From DASXHZ01 sp036488085 (GTDB lineage Bacteria; Acidobacteriota; Thermoanaerobaculia; Gp7-AA8): 64,000 nucleotides of DNA. The stretch spans positions 1 to 64,000 of the forward strand of contig DASXHZ010000026.1 of the NCBI GenBank assembly GCA_036488085.1, in the 5' to 3' direction. Position 1 is the stretch's first letter. Every line of letters begins with the position of its first letter. Positions 24,253 through 32,425 of this stretch are shown here, one piece after another. The translations under genes and the position numbers were made by a program. Under the pieces are notes generated by a model. It saw only the letters and a program-made list of their open reading frames with translations, had not been told where the DNA came from and searched no databases.

Positions 24253-27183
24253 TCAGAGGGCCACGGTTTCCACGCGATCGCGGCCCGCTGACTTCGCGCG
24301 ATAGAGCGCCGCGTCGGCGGCGGCCACCAGCGCCGCGGGCTGCAGCTCCGAGCCGGTGCTGCCGGCGACGCCGAGGGAGGCGGTGACGACGCCGGACGCA
24401 ACGACGTCGTGGCGGATCGCGGCGTCGCGGACGCTGAGCCGGAACGACTCCGCCTCCGCGCTCGCGACGTCGAGCGGAACGCCAGGCAAAAGCCACGCGA
24501 ACTCCTCGCCGCCGAACCGCGCGACGAGACCGCCGCGCGACTCCGCGCGTGTCGCGAGAAGTCCCGCCACGGCGCGCAACGCATCGTCGCCGTTGAGGTG
24601 ACCGCGCGTGTCGTTGAGCTGCTTGAAGTGATCGAGGTCGATGATGGCGAGCGAGAGCGGCGTCCCGCGTTGCCGGCTCTTTTCACACGCCTCCTCGAGC
24701 GCCTCGTCGAAACGCCTGCGGTTCGGTACACCGGTCAAGCCGTCGATGTACGAGAGTGCGCTCAGCCGCTCGTTCGCGACCTCGAGCTGGCGATTCGCGT
24801 CCTCGAGCGCTTCGGCGATGTGGTGCACCTGTTCGTACGCGCGTGCGCGCATCGCCGCAACACGGATCCGCACGGCTCCCCAGATCGCCAACGCGACGAG
24901 GACGGCGGCGAGAAGGCGAGCCCACCACGTCTCGAACCACTCCGGCTCGACGGTGAACGCGATCCGGTCCTCTGCGACGCTACGGACGCCGTCTTCGTTC
25001 GCCGCTACGACGTGGAACGTGTAGTCGCCCGGCGCCAGCCGCGTGTAGTGCGCGACGCGGTTTGTCCCTGCATCGACCCAGTCGCGGTCGAATCCTTCGA
25101 GCCGGTAGCGGAATGTGACGCGCTCCGGCGCCCGGAGACTCATCGCCGTGTACTGCACGTCGAGGCGCTGCGCACCCGCCGGGATGCGGAGCGGTCCGGC
25201 GGACGGCGCGCTGCCGTCGATCAGCACTCCCTCGACGTGGACCACCGGCGGAACGGTGTTGCGAAGCGTCGCGTGCAAATCGACCACCGCGACACCGCGG
25301 GAGGTTGCGACCCAGAGACGGCCATCGCGCGCTCGCGTGATCGCCGGCGACGCCGCGTCGCACTCCGGCGACGGCATCCCGTCGGTCGAGCCGTACACGG
25401 TTCCGGAGAGATCGCTTTTCTCGCCGCGCATCGCCGCGAGAACGCGATCGCGGCTGACGCGATACAACCCGCGATTGCTCGTCATCCAGAGATCCGACCC
25501 GACTCCCGCGTCGAACACCTGAAAGACGACGTCGTCATGCAGCCCGTCGCGGCGCGTCAGCGTATGCATCGCACCGCTCTTCAGGTCGAGATGCGTCAGC
25601 CCGCCGCCGGAAGTCCCGATCCAGACGGCGCCGCCGCCCGAATCGGGCGCGAGGGTGAACACCCGATCGCTGCCGAGGCCTTTGCCGGCGGTGGCAATTG
25701 GCGCAGCATCACTTCCGTCCGCAGTCACGCGCCACAAACCGGCACCATCAGTACCGACGAGAAGGTTTCCATCGTTCAACAACAGCAGCGGCCGGAGTTG
25801 AAGACGGGCGAGCTTTGCGATGTTCTCCGCTTTTCCATCGCGGATGCGCGCGAGCCCTCCAGACGTGCTGACCCACAGCGTCCCATCCGCCGTCTCCACC
25901 AGCGCGCGTACGTGATCGTTCGGCAGACCTGAGTGGGCGGCGTCGATGTGCTCCGCGAACGAGTCGCCGCGCAGCCGGATCACGCCGCCACCGTCGGTGC
26001 CGACCCACAGGCTGCCGTCGCGACTTTCCGCGAGTGCGTACACCGACTCCTGCGGCAGCCCATCCGCGGTCGTGAAGCAGCGCGGCGGTCCCGGCAACAT
26101 CCTGCACAGCCCTCCGCCCTCGGTGCCGACCCACATCCGCCCTTCGCGATCCTCGAGAATGGCGCGCGTCGTGTCGGCCGTCAGCCCTTCGCGGCGCGTC
26201 AATGGCAGCAGGCGCGTGTCGTTCAGCCGCACCAGGCCGCCCGAGGTTCCGATCCACAGCGATCCCTCACGGTCTTCCATCGCCGTGATGACGAACGGGC
26301 CCGGAAGACCGTCGCCCGGGCCAAGCGTCTCGGCGTGCCCGTCGCGCCAGCGAACGAGGCCGCCGTCGGTCCCGATGAGAAGACTCCCTTCGCGATCGCG
26401 GCGTACGGAGCGGACGCGGTTGCTGGCAAGTCCGTCGCGCGTCGTCAGGCTACGAATCACGACGCCGTCGCGCCACTCGGCGACGCCGCCGCCGTCCGTA
26501 CCGATCCAGAGCGTGCCGTCGGGATCGCGGAGGATCGCGCGCGCGAAGTCGTTCGGAAGACCTTGCTGGACGGTGATTCGCTGCAGCACCTTGCCGTCAC
26601 GCCAGCGAACGACGCCGCCGCCGTGCGTCGCAATCCACAGCCCGTCGCCGCCATCGCTGATGACAGCCCAGAGGCGATCGACCGGCAGTCCGTCGCGCGT
26701 AGTGAAGCGCGCGACGCGATCTCCGTCGATACGGAGCATCCCGCCGCCGGCGGTGGCGACGAAGATGACGCCGTTCGCGCTCTCGTACATCCCGCGAATC
26801 CGGTCGGCCCCGAGAACGCCCGGCAAGAACGCCTCTATCCGGCCGTGGCGCAGGCGCGACAGGCCTCCGCCGTAGGTTCCGATCCACAACGTCCCGTCGC
26901 CCGCCTCGAATAGTGACGAGACGAACGGGTTCCTGAGCCCCGGCGCGTTCTGGTGATCGCTGACGACGAACTGCACGCCGTCGAACCGCACCAGCCCTTC
27001 CTCGGTTCCCATCCACAAGTAACCGTCGCGGGTCTGGACGATCGCTTCGATCGTGTTCTGCGGAAGCCCGGCGTCGCTGGTCCAGACGGAGAGCCGCGCC
27101 TGCGTGAGCTCGCGGTGCGGGTCGAGAGCGAATGCGCTGGTGGCGAGGAGGAGGGAAACGATCAGCGCCGATGGTCGGGACAC
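24253..27183 (-). CDS. Two-component-propeller sensor diguanylate cyclase (Reg_prop-Y_Y_Y-TM-GGDEF)
   Basis: 976 residues. Signal peptide (~1-20), then about 14 beta-propeller repeats (GLPQNTIEAIVQTRDGYLWMGT type) to ~residue 620. A Y_Y_Y Ig-like domain occupies about 650-745, a transmembrane helix ~753-775, a coiled segment (EQVHHIAEALEDANRQLEVANERL), and a GGDEF domain with intact GGEEF at 891-895. The periplasmic propeller (two seven-bladed discs, as in BT-type hybrid sensors) should bind a ligand such as an oligosaccharide and control cyclic-di-GMP synthesis inside. Here GGDEF replaces the histidine kinase usual in Bacteroidetes. Third gene of a minus-strand operon after a secreted protein and a PepSY protein (13-bp gap). 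Confidence 0.93.
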   Translation of the reverse strand: MSRPSALIVSLLLATSAFALDPHRELTQARLSVWTSDAGLPQNTIEAIVQTRDGYLWMGTEEGLVRFDGVQFVVSDHQNAPGLRNPFVSSLFEAGDGTLWIGTYGGGLSRLRHGRIEAFLPGVLGADRIRGMYESANGVIFVATAGGGMLRIDGDRVARFTTRDGLPVDRLWAVISDGGDGLWIATHGGGVVRWRDGKVLQRITVQQGLPNDFARAILRDPDGTLWIGTDGGGVAEWRDGVVIRSLTTRDGLASNRVRSVRRDREGSLLIGTDGGLVRWRDGHAETLGPGDGLPGPFVITAMEDREGSLWIGTSGGLVRLNDTRLLPLTRREGLTADTTRAILEDREGRMWVGTEGGGLCRMLPGPPRCFTTADGLPQESVYALAESRDGSLWVGTDGGGVIRLRGDSFAEHIDAAHSGLPNDHVRALVETADGTLWVSTSGGLARIRDGKAENIAKLARLQLRPLLLLNDGNLLVGTDGAGLWRVTADGSDAAPIATAGKGLGSDRVFTLAPDSGGGAVWIGTSGGGLTHLDLKSGAMHTLTRRDGLHDDVVFQVFDAGVGSDLWMTSNRGLYRVSRDRVLAAMRGEKSDLSGTVYGSTDGMPSPECDAASPAITRARDGRLWVATSRGVAVVDLHATLRNTVPPVVHVEGVLIDGSAPSAGPLRIPAGAQRLDVQYTAMSLRAPERVTFRYRLEGFDRDWVDAGTNRVAHYTRLAPGDYTFHVVAANEDGVRSVAEDRIAFTVEPEWFETWWARLLAAVLVALAIWGAVRIRVAAMRARAYEQVHHIAEALEDANRQLEVANERLSALSYIDGLTGVPNRRRFDEALEEACEKSRQRGTPLSLAIIDLDHFKQLNDTRGHLNGDDALRAVAGLLATRAESRGGLVARFGGEEFAWLLPGVPLDVASAEAESFRLSVRDAAIRHDVVASGVVTASLGVAGSTGSELQPAALVAAADAALYRAKSAGRDRVETVAL

Positions 27184-27196
27184 GAGTGCCCCAATT

Positions 27197-27976
27197 CTAG
27201 CGAAGCCACATCCACACGCCTGTGACAGCGAGTACCGCCAGCGCCACGCCGCCGAGAAACGCCACTAGTTTGCCGATGATCCCGTACACCTTTCCGGTAT
27301 GCAGGGCCAGCGCGATTGCGCGCATGCGATATCCGAGCGGCGCCGCGGCGATATCGTCGATTCGGAGGACGGCGCTGCTGTAGCGATCGAGAAAGACGGT
27401 GCGTTGATCGAACGCCCCCGGCCCTCGCGTCTCGACGCGGACCGCTGAAAGGCGGCGCTTCGGCAACGTCAGTCGAGTCACGGTCGCGCACGGAACGGCC
27501 GCCAAAGCCTTCGCCTGGAACGCGGCGGCATCCAGCGCGGCGGTTGGCGTGTCCGGAGCGTTCGAGTGCGGAGGATCGGGGATCCGCCACTCCTGCGCGC
27601 CGAGGAAACCGCCGAACGCGTCCTCGAGCCCGAGGAACGCTCCGGTCGCCGCGAGGAGGACTACGAAAACAGCGGAGTAGAAACCGAGGACGTTGTGCAG
27701 GTCGTACAGCGTCCGTTTGAGCGAGTGGCTCGTGCGGAACGTGAAGCGAGGACGTCTCCACCAAAGCAACAGGCCCGTCGGCACGATGAGTAAGAGCGTT
27801 GCGGTCGCGAGGTTCACGATCCACTCGCCCGCCTCTCCGGCGAAAAGCCGAACGTGGATCTGCGTGATTGCCGGAGAGTCGGTGAAAAGGAGAACGGTGC
27901 CGGTCAGCGCCGCTACCGTAAGGAAGACTGCAGCCGCGAGACCGATCCATCGATGAAGAAGCAGCGTCCAGCGCAC
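27197..27976 (-). CDS. PepSY-associated TM-helix protein
   Basis: 259 residues. An N-terminal helix MRWTLLLHRWIGLAAAVFLTVAALTG with the HRWIG motif, a second pair of helices (IVNLATATLLLIVPTGLLLWW, then SLKRTLYDLHNVLGFYSAVFVVLLAATGAFLG), a ~85-residue PepSY-like periplasmic part, and a final helix. The family (PiuB-like) is often tied to ferric siderophore reduction beside TonB receptors. This copy is short: typical members are 350-500 residues and have two PepSY units. It starts 3 bp after the upstream gene's stop. Confidence 0.82.
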   Translation of the reverse strand: MRWTLLLHRWIGLAAAVFLTVAALTGTVLLFTDSPAITQIHVRLFAGEAGEWIVNLATATLLLIVPTGLLLWWRRPRFTFRTSHSLKRTLYDLHNVLGFYSAVFVVLLAATGAFLGLEDAFGGFLGAQEWRIPDPPHSNAPDTPTAALDAAAFQAKALAAVPCATVTRLTLPKRRLSAVRVETRGPGAFDQRTVFLDRYSSAVLRIDDIAAAPLGYRMRAIALALHTGKVYGIIGKLVAFLGGVALAVLAVTGVWMWLR

Positions 27977-27979
27977 GGC

Positions 27980-28330
27980 TTACTGGGCGGTGCGGTGGGC
28001 GACCATCTGCTGCTTCTTGCCGCCATCCAGCTCACGCGTCAGCTTGAGCTCCTTCCCTTCGAGCTTGCCGTGCCACGGACCTGCCGCTTCAAACGACACT
28101 TCGTTCCCGTTCACCGTTCCCCTGCTGATCGGGAACTCGAGATCGTGCGACGGGATCTCGAAGCTCCCTCCGATCTTCTTCCCGTCATACGTGAAGTGCA
28201 GCACGACCGAGAACGTCTTCGCCTCGCCGTGTACCTCCGCCCGCCATGTCCCGGTGAGCCAGTCGGTCGTTGCGTACAGCGTGGCGGTGGCGAGCGCGAT
28301 CGCGGCGATGGTTCGAAGAGCGTGTCTCAT
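27980..28330 (-). CDS. Small secreted protein of unknown function
   Basis: 116 residues. Signal peptide MRHALRTIAAIALATATLYA; mature part is a compact beta-rich sequence (TGTWRAEVHGEAKTFSVVLHF, then KIGGSFEIP, then GKLEGKELKLTREL) that resembles small lipocalin-like or DUF-type extracytoplasmic proteins. An alternative ATG five codons upstream (28345) is possible; neither has a well-spaced Shine-Dalgarno. First gene of the PepSY/propeller operon. No catalytic motif seen. Confidence 0.65.
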   Translation of the reverse strand: MRHALRTIAAIALATATLYATTDWLTGTWRAEVHGEAKTFSVVLHFTYDGKKIGGSFEIPSHDLEFPISRGTVNGNEVSFEAAGPWHGKLEGKELKLTRELDGGKKQQMVAHRTAQ

Positions 28331-28525
28331 GGCGACCGGCACCATAACCCTTCCGCCGCCCGCCGGTCTTCAACTGCTCGCAAGGACGTTGTAAGGAACG
28401 TAAATCGTCTCTGGATCAGAGCTGACCTAAATGTCCTGTTTACCAAACGCCGTCTCCGACGTTGTAGGTCTGGCGGCCGGATCGCTTGCCGCCGCTTATG
28501 GCCTTAGGAAAATCGGAGGACTCGA

Positions 28526-29674
28526 ATGATTCACGCGTTGCTGCTCGGGGCAATGGCTTTTCTGCCGGTTCACGGCCGCTATCCAATCGGGCGAACGAAG
28601 TTCGACTGGGTCGATACCGGCCGCAACGAGCCGAGCGCCGCGGGCCACAAACGCGAGCTGGTGGTCTATGTCTGGTACCCGGCGGAAGCGCGAGCCGACT
28701 GCACGCCGGCCCCCTACCTTCCGGATGCGGCGCTGATGTCCGATGCGCTGCCGAAGGAGGTCGCCTCGACTGTGGCGTCGGCCAAGACGGGCGCATGTCT
28801 CGATGCACCTCTGAGCCGCGCCGAGAAACGATATCCGGTGATCATCTTTTCGCCCGGCGATGAGTTCAAGACGCTGGGCTACTCTGCCTTGCAGGAGGAT
28901 CTCGCGAGCCGCGGGTATGTCGTCGCGGCAATCGACGTGCCGTACAACGCGCCTGTCGTGGAGCTGTCGGGCGGCCGGATTACGCGGCCTCCGGCGGAGG
29001 AGCCGCCGCCACAGAACCTTTCGCCCGAGGCGCTCAAACAGTACGGATACGACCAGACGATGGCGCAGCTCCAACTGTGGGCGGAGGACATAGCGTTCGT
29101 CGCGCACGGGATGGAGGCGCTCGACCGAGACGATCCGCGTTTCCGCGGTCGCATCGACACCAAGGCCACCGCCTCGCTGGGACATTCGGCCGGCGGACTC
29201 GCGTCGTTCCACGCTTGCCAGATCGACCCGGCGCTTCGCGCGTGTGCCGACATCGACGGCCGCTATCGCGCCCGGCCATATCCGATCTCCTCGGGCGCGG
29301 AGTCGCCGAGTCAGCCGTTCCTCTGGATTCACACCCCGCAACCGGTATTCACGGACCAGCAGCTCGAGCAGCGCAAGATGAGCCGCAAGGATTACGACGC
29401 CGAACTGGCTCTCGGGAAGGCGATCATGGCCGGCGTTGGCTCGGGAAGCTACGACGTGACGTTCACGCAACCCGGCGTCGACCATCTCGACTTCACCGAC
29501 TTCCGCATGTTCGAGAGCGGGATTGCTGCGGAGACCCTCGCCTCGCGCAGGCAAACGCTCGAACAGACGCGCAGCGTGCTCGCCGCATTCTTCGACGAAA
29601 CGCTGCGTGGAAAGAAAACGCCGGTTGCGGCGGCGCCGGGCGTGGCGGTCGTTCACTACCGCGGCTCGCGGTGA
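28526..29674 (+). CDS. Secreted alpha/beta-hydrolase (PAF-acetylhydrolase-like)
   Basis: 382 residues. Short hydrophobic N-terminus, then LVVYVWYPAEA, YPVIIFSPGDEFKTLGYSAL, and the nucleophile elbow GHSAGG with Ser221. A late TQPGVDHLDFTDF supplies a likely catalytic His. Length and order match the platelet-activating-factor acetylhydrolase plasma/intracellular-II family (esterases/lipases). The GGAGG six bases before ATG 28526 fixes the start. Monocistronic, preceded by 180 bp without genes. Confidence 0.82.
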   Translation: MIHALLLGAMAFLPVHGRYPIGRTKFDWVDTGRNEPSAAGHKRELVVYVWYPAEARADCTPAPYLPDAALMSDALPKEVASTVASAKTGACLDAPLSRAEKRYPVIIFSPGDEFKTLGYSALQEDLASRGYVVAAIDVPYNAPVVELSGGRITRPPAEEPPPQNLSPEALKQYGYDQTMAQLQLWAEDIAFVAHGMEALDRDDPRFRGRIDTKATASLGHSAGGLASFHACQIDPALRACADIDGRYRARPYPISSGAESPSQPFLWIHTPQPVFTDQQLEQRKMSRKDYDAELALGKAIMAGVGSGSYDVTFTQPGVDHLDFTDFRMFESGIAAETLASRRQTLEQTRSVLAAFFDETLRGKKTPVAAAPGVAVVHYRGSR

Positions 29675-29733
29675 ACATTCCGCTGTCGATAGCCGACTTC
29701 TGACGCGAGCTACTTCATGCCGCGCTATACCGC

Positions 29734-30816
29734 TCAGGCTCGCCGCAGCGTGACGGTGAACATCGAGCCCACGCCTGCCACACTTTGCACAGTCAACTCT
29801 CCACCCATCGCGAGCGTGAGCTCACGGCTGATCGAGAGACCGAGGCCCACTCCGCGCTGGTCCGGCTCGACCTGCACGAAAGGCTCGAAGATGTGCGCCA
29901 GTTTCTCCTCCGGAATGCCGACGCCGGTATCGGCGACTCGCAGATGGACCGACTGGTCGTCGGCTTCACAGATCGCGCGAATCCGGCCACCAGGTTTCGT
30001 GAACTTGACGGCGTTGGTCAGCAGGTTCAAGAGCACTTGCTGCAGTCGATCGGGATCGGCGCGCGCCGCAAGTGCGAAGGTGCAATCCTCGCGCGAGTAG
30101 AGCAGCCCCGATTCCTCCATCCGAAACCGCACCATCGCCTCGGCGCGGGTCAAAGCCTCCTGAATCGAAACGCTCTGCATCTCGATCCGCACCGCTCCGC
30201 GTTCGATGCGCGCGAAATCGAGAATGTCGTCGATCATGCGCGCGACCTGCCGCGCGGCGTTCTTGATCTCCGTCACGTCCTCGCGCTGCTCTTCGGACAG
30301 GTCGCCGTGGAAGCCATCCAGCAGGAGCGACGCGTATCCCGTGACAGCCTGTAGAGGTGTGCGGAGATCGTGGGACATGACCGAAAGGAACTTTTCTTTC
30401 CCCGCGTTGGCCTCCTCTGCCGTGCGTTTCGCCTCCAGAATTGCGTCCTCGAACAGCTTTCTCCGGTGAATGCGCATCAGGATGCAGTCGGCTACCATCG
30501 AGCCGTCGCGCTCGTGCCGGACGGCGTTCACGAGCACCGGCAAGTCGCCGCCGTCTTTCCGCCGTAGCGTCAAGAAGATCTCGTCGGCTCGTCCGTGGAG
30601 CTTCAGAAGAGGAAAGAAATGGGTCTGGTAGAAGACTCGGTTGCCGGGGGTGAGGATCGACTGGACACTCCGTCCGGTCAGCTCGTCGGGCGGGAAGCCG
30701 AGAAGGTCGCTGAGCGTACGGTTGACGATGAGAATCGTGCCGTCGTCCGAGACCGTGAGAAAGCCGCACGGCGCCGTCTCTAGCAGCTCGCTCAGAGCGT
30801 CAATGGTCGCGGCCAC
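29734..30816 (-). CDS. PAS-domain soluble histidine kinase
   Basis: 360 residues, no transmembrane segment. A PAS domain (residues ~5-115: APCGFLTVSDDGTILIVNRT, LLGFPPDELTGRSVQSIL), a coiled linker, HisKA with His149 in MSHDLRTPLQAV, and a HATPase domain with N box (LLNLLTNAVKFT), G1 (DTGVGIPEEKL) and G2 (GVGLGLSIS). GTG start at 30816, supported by AAGGAG upstream, overlaps the RsbQ-like gene by 17 nt. No receiver domain or response regulator nearby. In Bacillus, RsbQ works with RsbP, a PAS-PP2C phosphatase; here the same PAS partner role is on a histidine kinase. Confidence 0.9.
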   Translation of the reverse strand: MAATIDALSELLETAPCGFLTVSDDGTILIVNRTLSDLLGFPPDELTGRSVQSILTPGNRVFYQTHFFPLLKLHGRADEIFLTLRRKDGGDLPVLVNAVRHERDGSMVADCILMRIHRRKLFEDAILEAKRTAEEANAGKEKFLSVMSHDLRTPLQAVTGYASLLLDGFHGDLSEEQREDVTEIKNAARQVARMIDDILDFARIERGAVRIEMQSVSIQEALTRAEAMVRFRMEESGLLYSREDCTFALAARADPDRLQQVLLNLLTNAVKFTKPGGRIRAICEADDQSVHLRVADTGVGIPEEKLAHIFEPFVQVEPDQRGVGLGLSISRELTLAMGGELTVQSVAGVGSMFTVTLRRA

Positions 30817-31633
30817 CGTCGAGGTACTCCTTGATCGCCTGGATCGTCTCGTCCGGATGGCTCATGTGGGGACAATGGCCGGTCGCCTTCATGTATCGCA
30901 GCGTGCTCGTGGGGATGTTTCGCGCGACGTACTCTCCGACCGTCGTCGGGGCGATGGCGTCATCGAAGCACTGCAGGACGAGCGACGGAACGCGCACGGC
31001 GGCGAGGTCGGCACGGTTGTCGGCGAAGAACGTGGCCTGCGCGAATTGCCTGGCGATTTTCGGGTCGGTGGAACAGAAGCTCGTCTCGAGCTCCTGCGTG
31101 AGCGCGGGGCGATCCTCATTCTTCATGATCACCGGCGCGAGCGTGTTGACCCAACCGATGTAGTTTCTGTCCATGGCATCCAACATCCCTTCGATGTCGG
31201 CGCGCCCGAATCCGCCGACGTAGTCCGGCGGGTCGTCGATGTAGCGCGGCGAAGGGCCTACGAGGATGAGGTCCGCGAAACGGTCGGGCTCTCGATTCGC
31301 CGCGAGGATGCCGATCATGCTGCTCACCGAATGCCCCACGAAGATCACGTCGCGGAGGTCGAGGGTGGCGACGATGTCGAGGACGTCCTGGGCGTAGCCT
31401 TGAAGCGTCGAATACCGGTTCGGATCGTATGCGCTGAGGTCGGAGCGGCCGGCTCCGACGTAGTCGAAAAGGACGACCCGGTAGGCATCCTCGAACGCGG
31501 GCGCAACGAACCGCCACATGTTCTGATCGCACCCGAAGCCGTGCGCGAACATCATCGGCTGCAACCCTTTGCCGACGACCTTCACGTTGTTGCGCCGGAC
31601 GATTTCGCCCGCCAGACCCTCGCTCATCGTCAT
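30800..31633 (-). CDS. rsbQ: RsbQ-type alpha/beta-hydrolase
   Basis: About 277 residues. Matches the RsbQ/KAI2/D14 family in length and motifs: FAHGFGCDQNMWRFVAPAF, VLFDYVGAGRSDLSAYD, nucleophile elbow GHSVSS (Ser about 102), QCFDDAIAP with the acidic residue, and TGHCPHMSHPDE with catalytic His. RsbQ in B. subtilis supplies a small molecule to the PAS domain of RsbP during energy stress. Start chosen at ATG 31633; a GTG two codons upstream is an alternative. The stop lies inside the PAS-kinase gene (17-nt overlap), indicating a coupled pair. Confidence 0.87.
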   Translation of the reverse strand: MTMSEGLAGEIVRRNNVKVVGKGLQPMMFAHGFGCDQNMWRFVAPAFEDAYRVVLFDYVGAGRSDLSAYDPNRYSTLQGYAQDVLDIVATLDLRDVIFVGHSVSSMIGILAANREPDRFADLILVGPSPRYIDDPPDYVGGFGRADIEGMLDAMDRNYIGWVNTLAPVIMKNEDRPALTQELETSFCSTDPKIARQFAQATFFADNRADLAAVRVPSLVLQCFDDAIAPTTVGEYVARNIPTSTLRYMKATGHCPHMSHPDETIQAIKEYLDGGRDH

Positions 31634-31675
31634 GGCCACGTTTTCGCCGTGCGAAACGCGCGCCGGAAGGAGCAG

Positions 31676-32077
31676 TTACCGGGTGTGGCGGTCGAGATAG
31701 CCCTTCATTCGGTGCCAATACTCATCTCGCCAGGCCTGTTCGGTCTCGGGAATCAGCTCCTTCGGAACGCCCCGATGTGTCAGCACCAGCTCCGTTCCAC
31801 CGTCCGAAGTCGGCTTCAGCGTCACGGCAGCCATCGAGAAGACTCCCTCGGGGAACCGGCGGTGGCGCCAGGCCTGGACGATGCGCCGCCCGGGAACGAG
31901 GTCGACATTGATCCCGGTGACGTCGCTCTCGCCGAGGGAGAACGTCCCGCCGATCTTCGTGCTGATGACGGCTCGTTTGCCGGTGATCGCGCTGTGCTTT
32001 CGGGAATCCGCAAGCAGATCGTAGATGGTCGCCGGATCGGCCTTGAATTTCACACGCTGCTTGATGGTCTTGCACAT
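31676..32077 (-). CDS. SRPBCC/AHSA1-family protein
   Basis: 133 residues. START-like fold of the AHSA1 (activator of Hsp90 homologue 1) group: KADPATIYDLLADSRKHSAITG, GGTFSLGESDVTG, RIVQAWRHRRFPEGV, then TELVLTHRGVPKEL and EQAWRDEYWHRMKGYLD at the end. Members bind hydrophobic ligands; function varies. ATG at 32077. It lies between the RsbQ pair and the GH44 gene on the same strand. Confidence 0.85.
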   Translation of the reverse strand: MCKTIKQRVKFKADPATIYDLLADSRKHSAITGKRAVISTKIGGTFSLGESDVTGINVDLVPGRRIVQAWRHRRFPEGVFSMAAVTLKPTSDGGTELVLTHRGVPKELIPETEQAWRDEYWHRMKGYLDRHTR

Positions 32078-32086
32078 GGCTTGCGT

Positions 32087-32425
32087 CTATGGGTGGGCTT
32101 CGAGGTTGACTACGTCAGCACGCAGTTCGGAGATGTGAACGGCCTTGATCGCCGTTTGTCCCGCCGTAAGCGGATCGTTCGTGTATGACGGGCGTGTGAC
32201 GTTCTTGCCGGCGGTGATTGCAGCGTCATAGGCGCTATTCAGCGCGGTTCGTAATTGTGCGACATGCACCACTTTCGCCGCGACGCCGGAGAGGTTCGTA
32301 TCGGTCCACGCGAACGCTGCCAATCCGAAGTGGACCCGCAGCGCGTCGATGCGCGATCGCAGTTCCGTGATGTGGACGGCCTTGACGCTCGTGCTCCCTG
32401 CGACGAGCGGATCGTCGGTAAAACC
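32087..32425 (-). other. ELR-type C-terminal domain of the GH44 protein
   Basis: Codes for ~112 residues with three elements. First: TDDPLVAGSTSVKAVHITEL, then RSRIDALR; second: TDTNLSGVAAKVVHVAQLR, then TALNSA; third: TNDPLTAGQTAIKAVHISEL. Shared with the unrelated S8 protease. Likely a common export, anchoring or sorting module; no function is known to me. Confidence 0.7.

Noticed and set aside
29734..31633. Plant-like strigolactone or karrikin signalling
   Set aside because: RsbQ is the bacterial relative; no evidence for those ligands.
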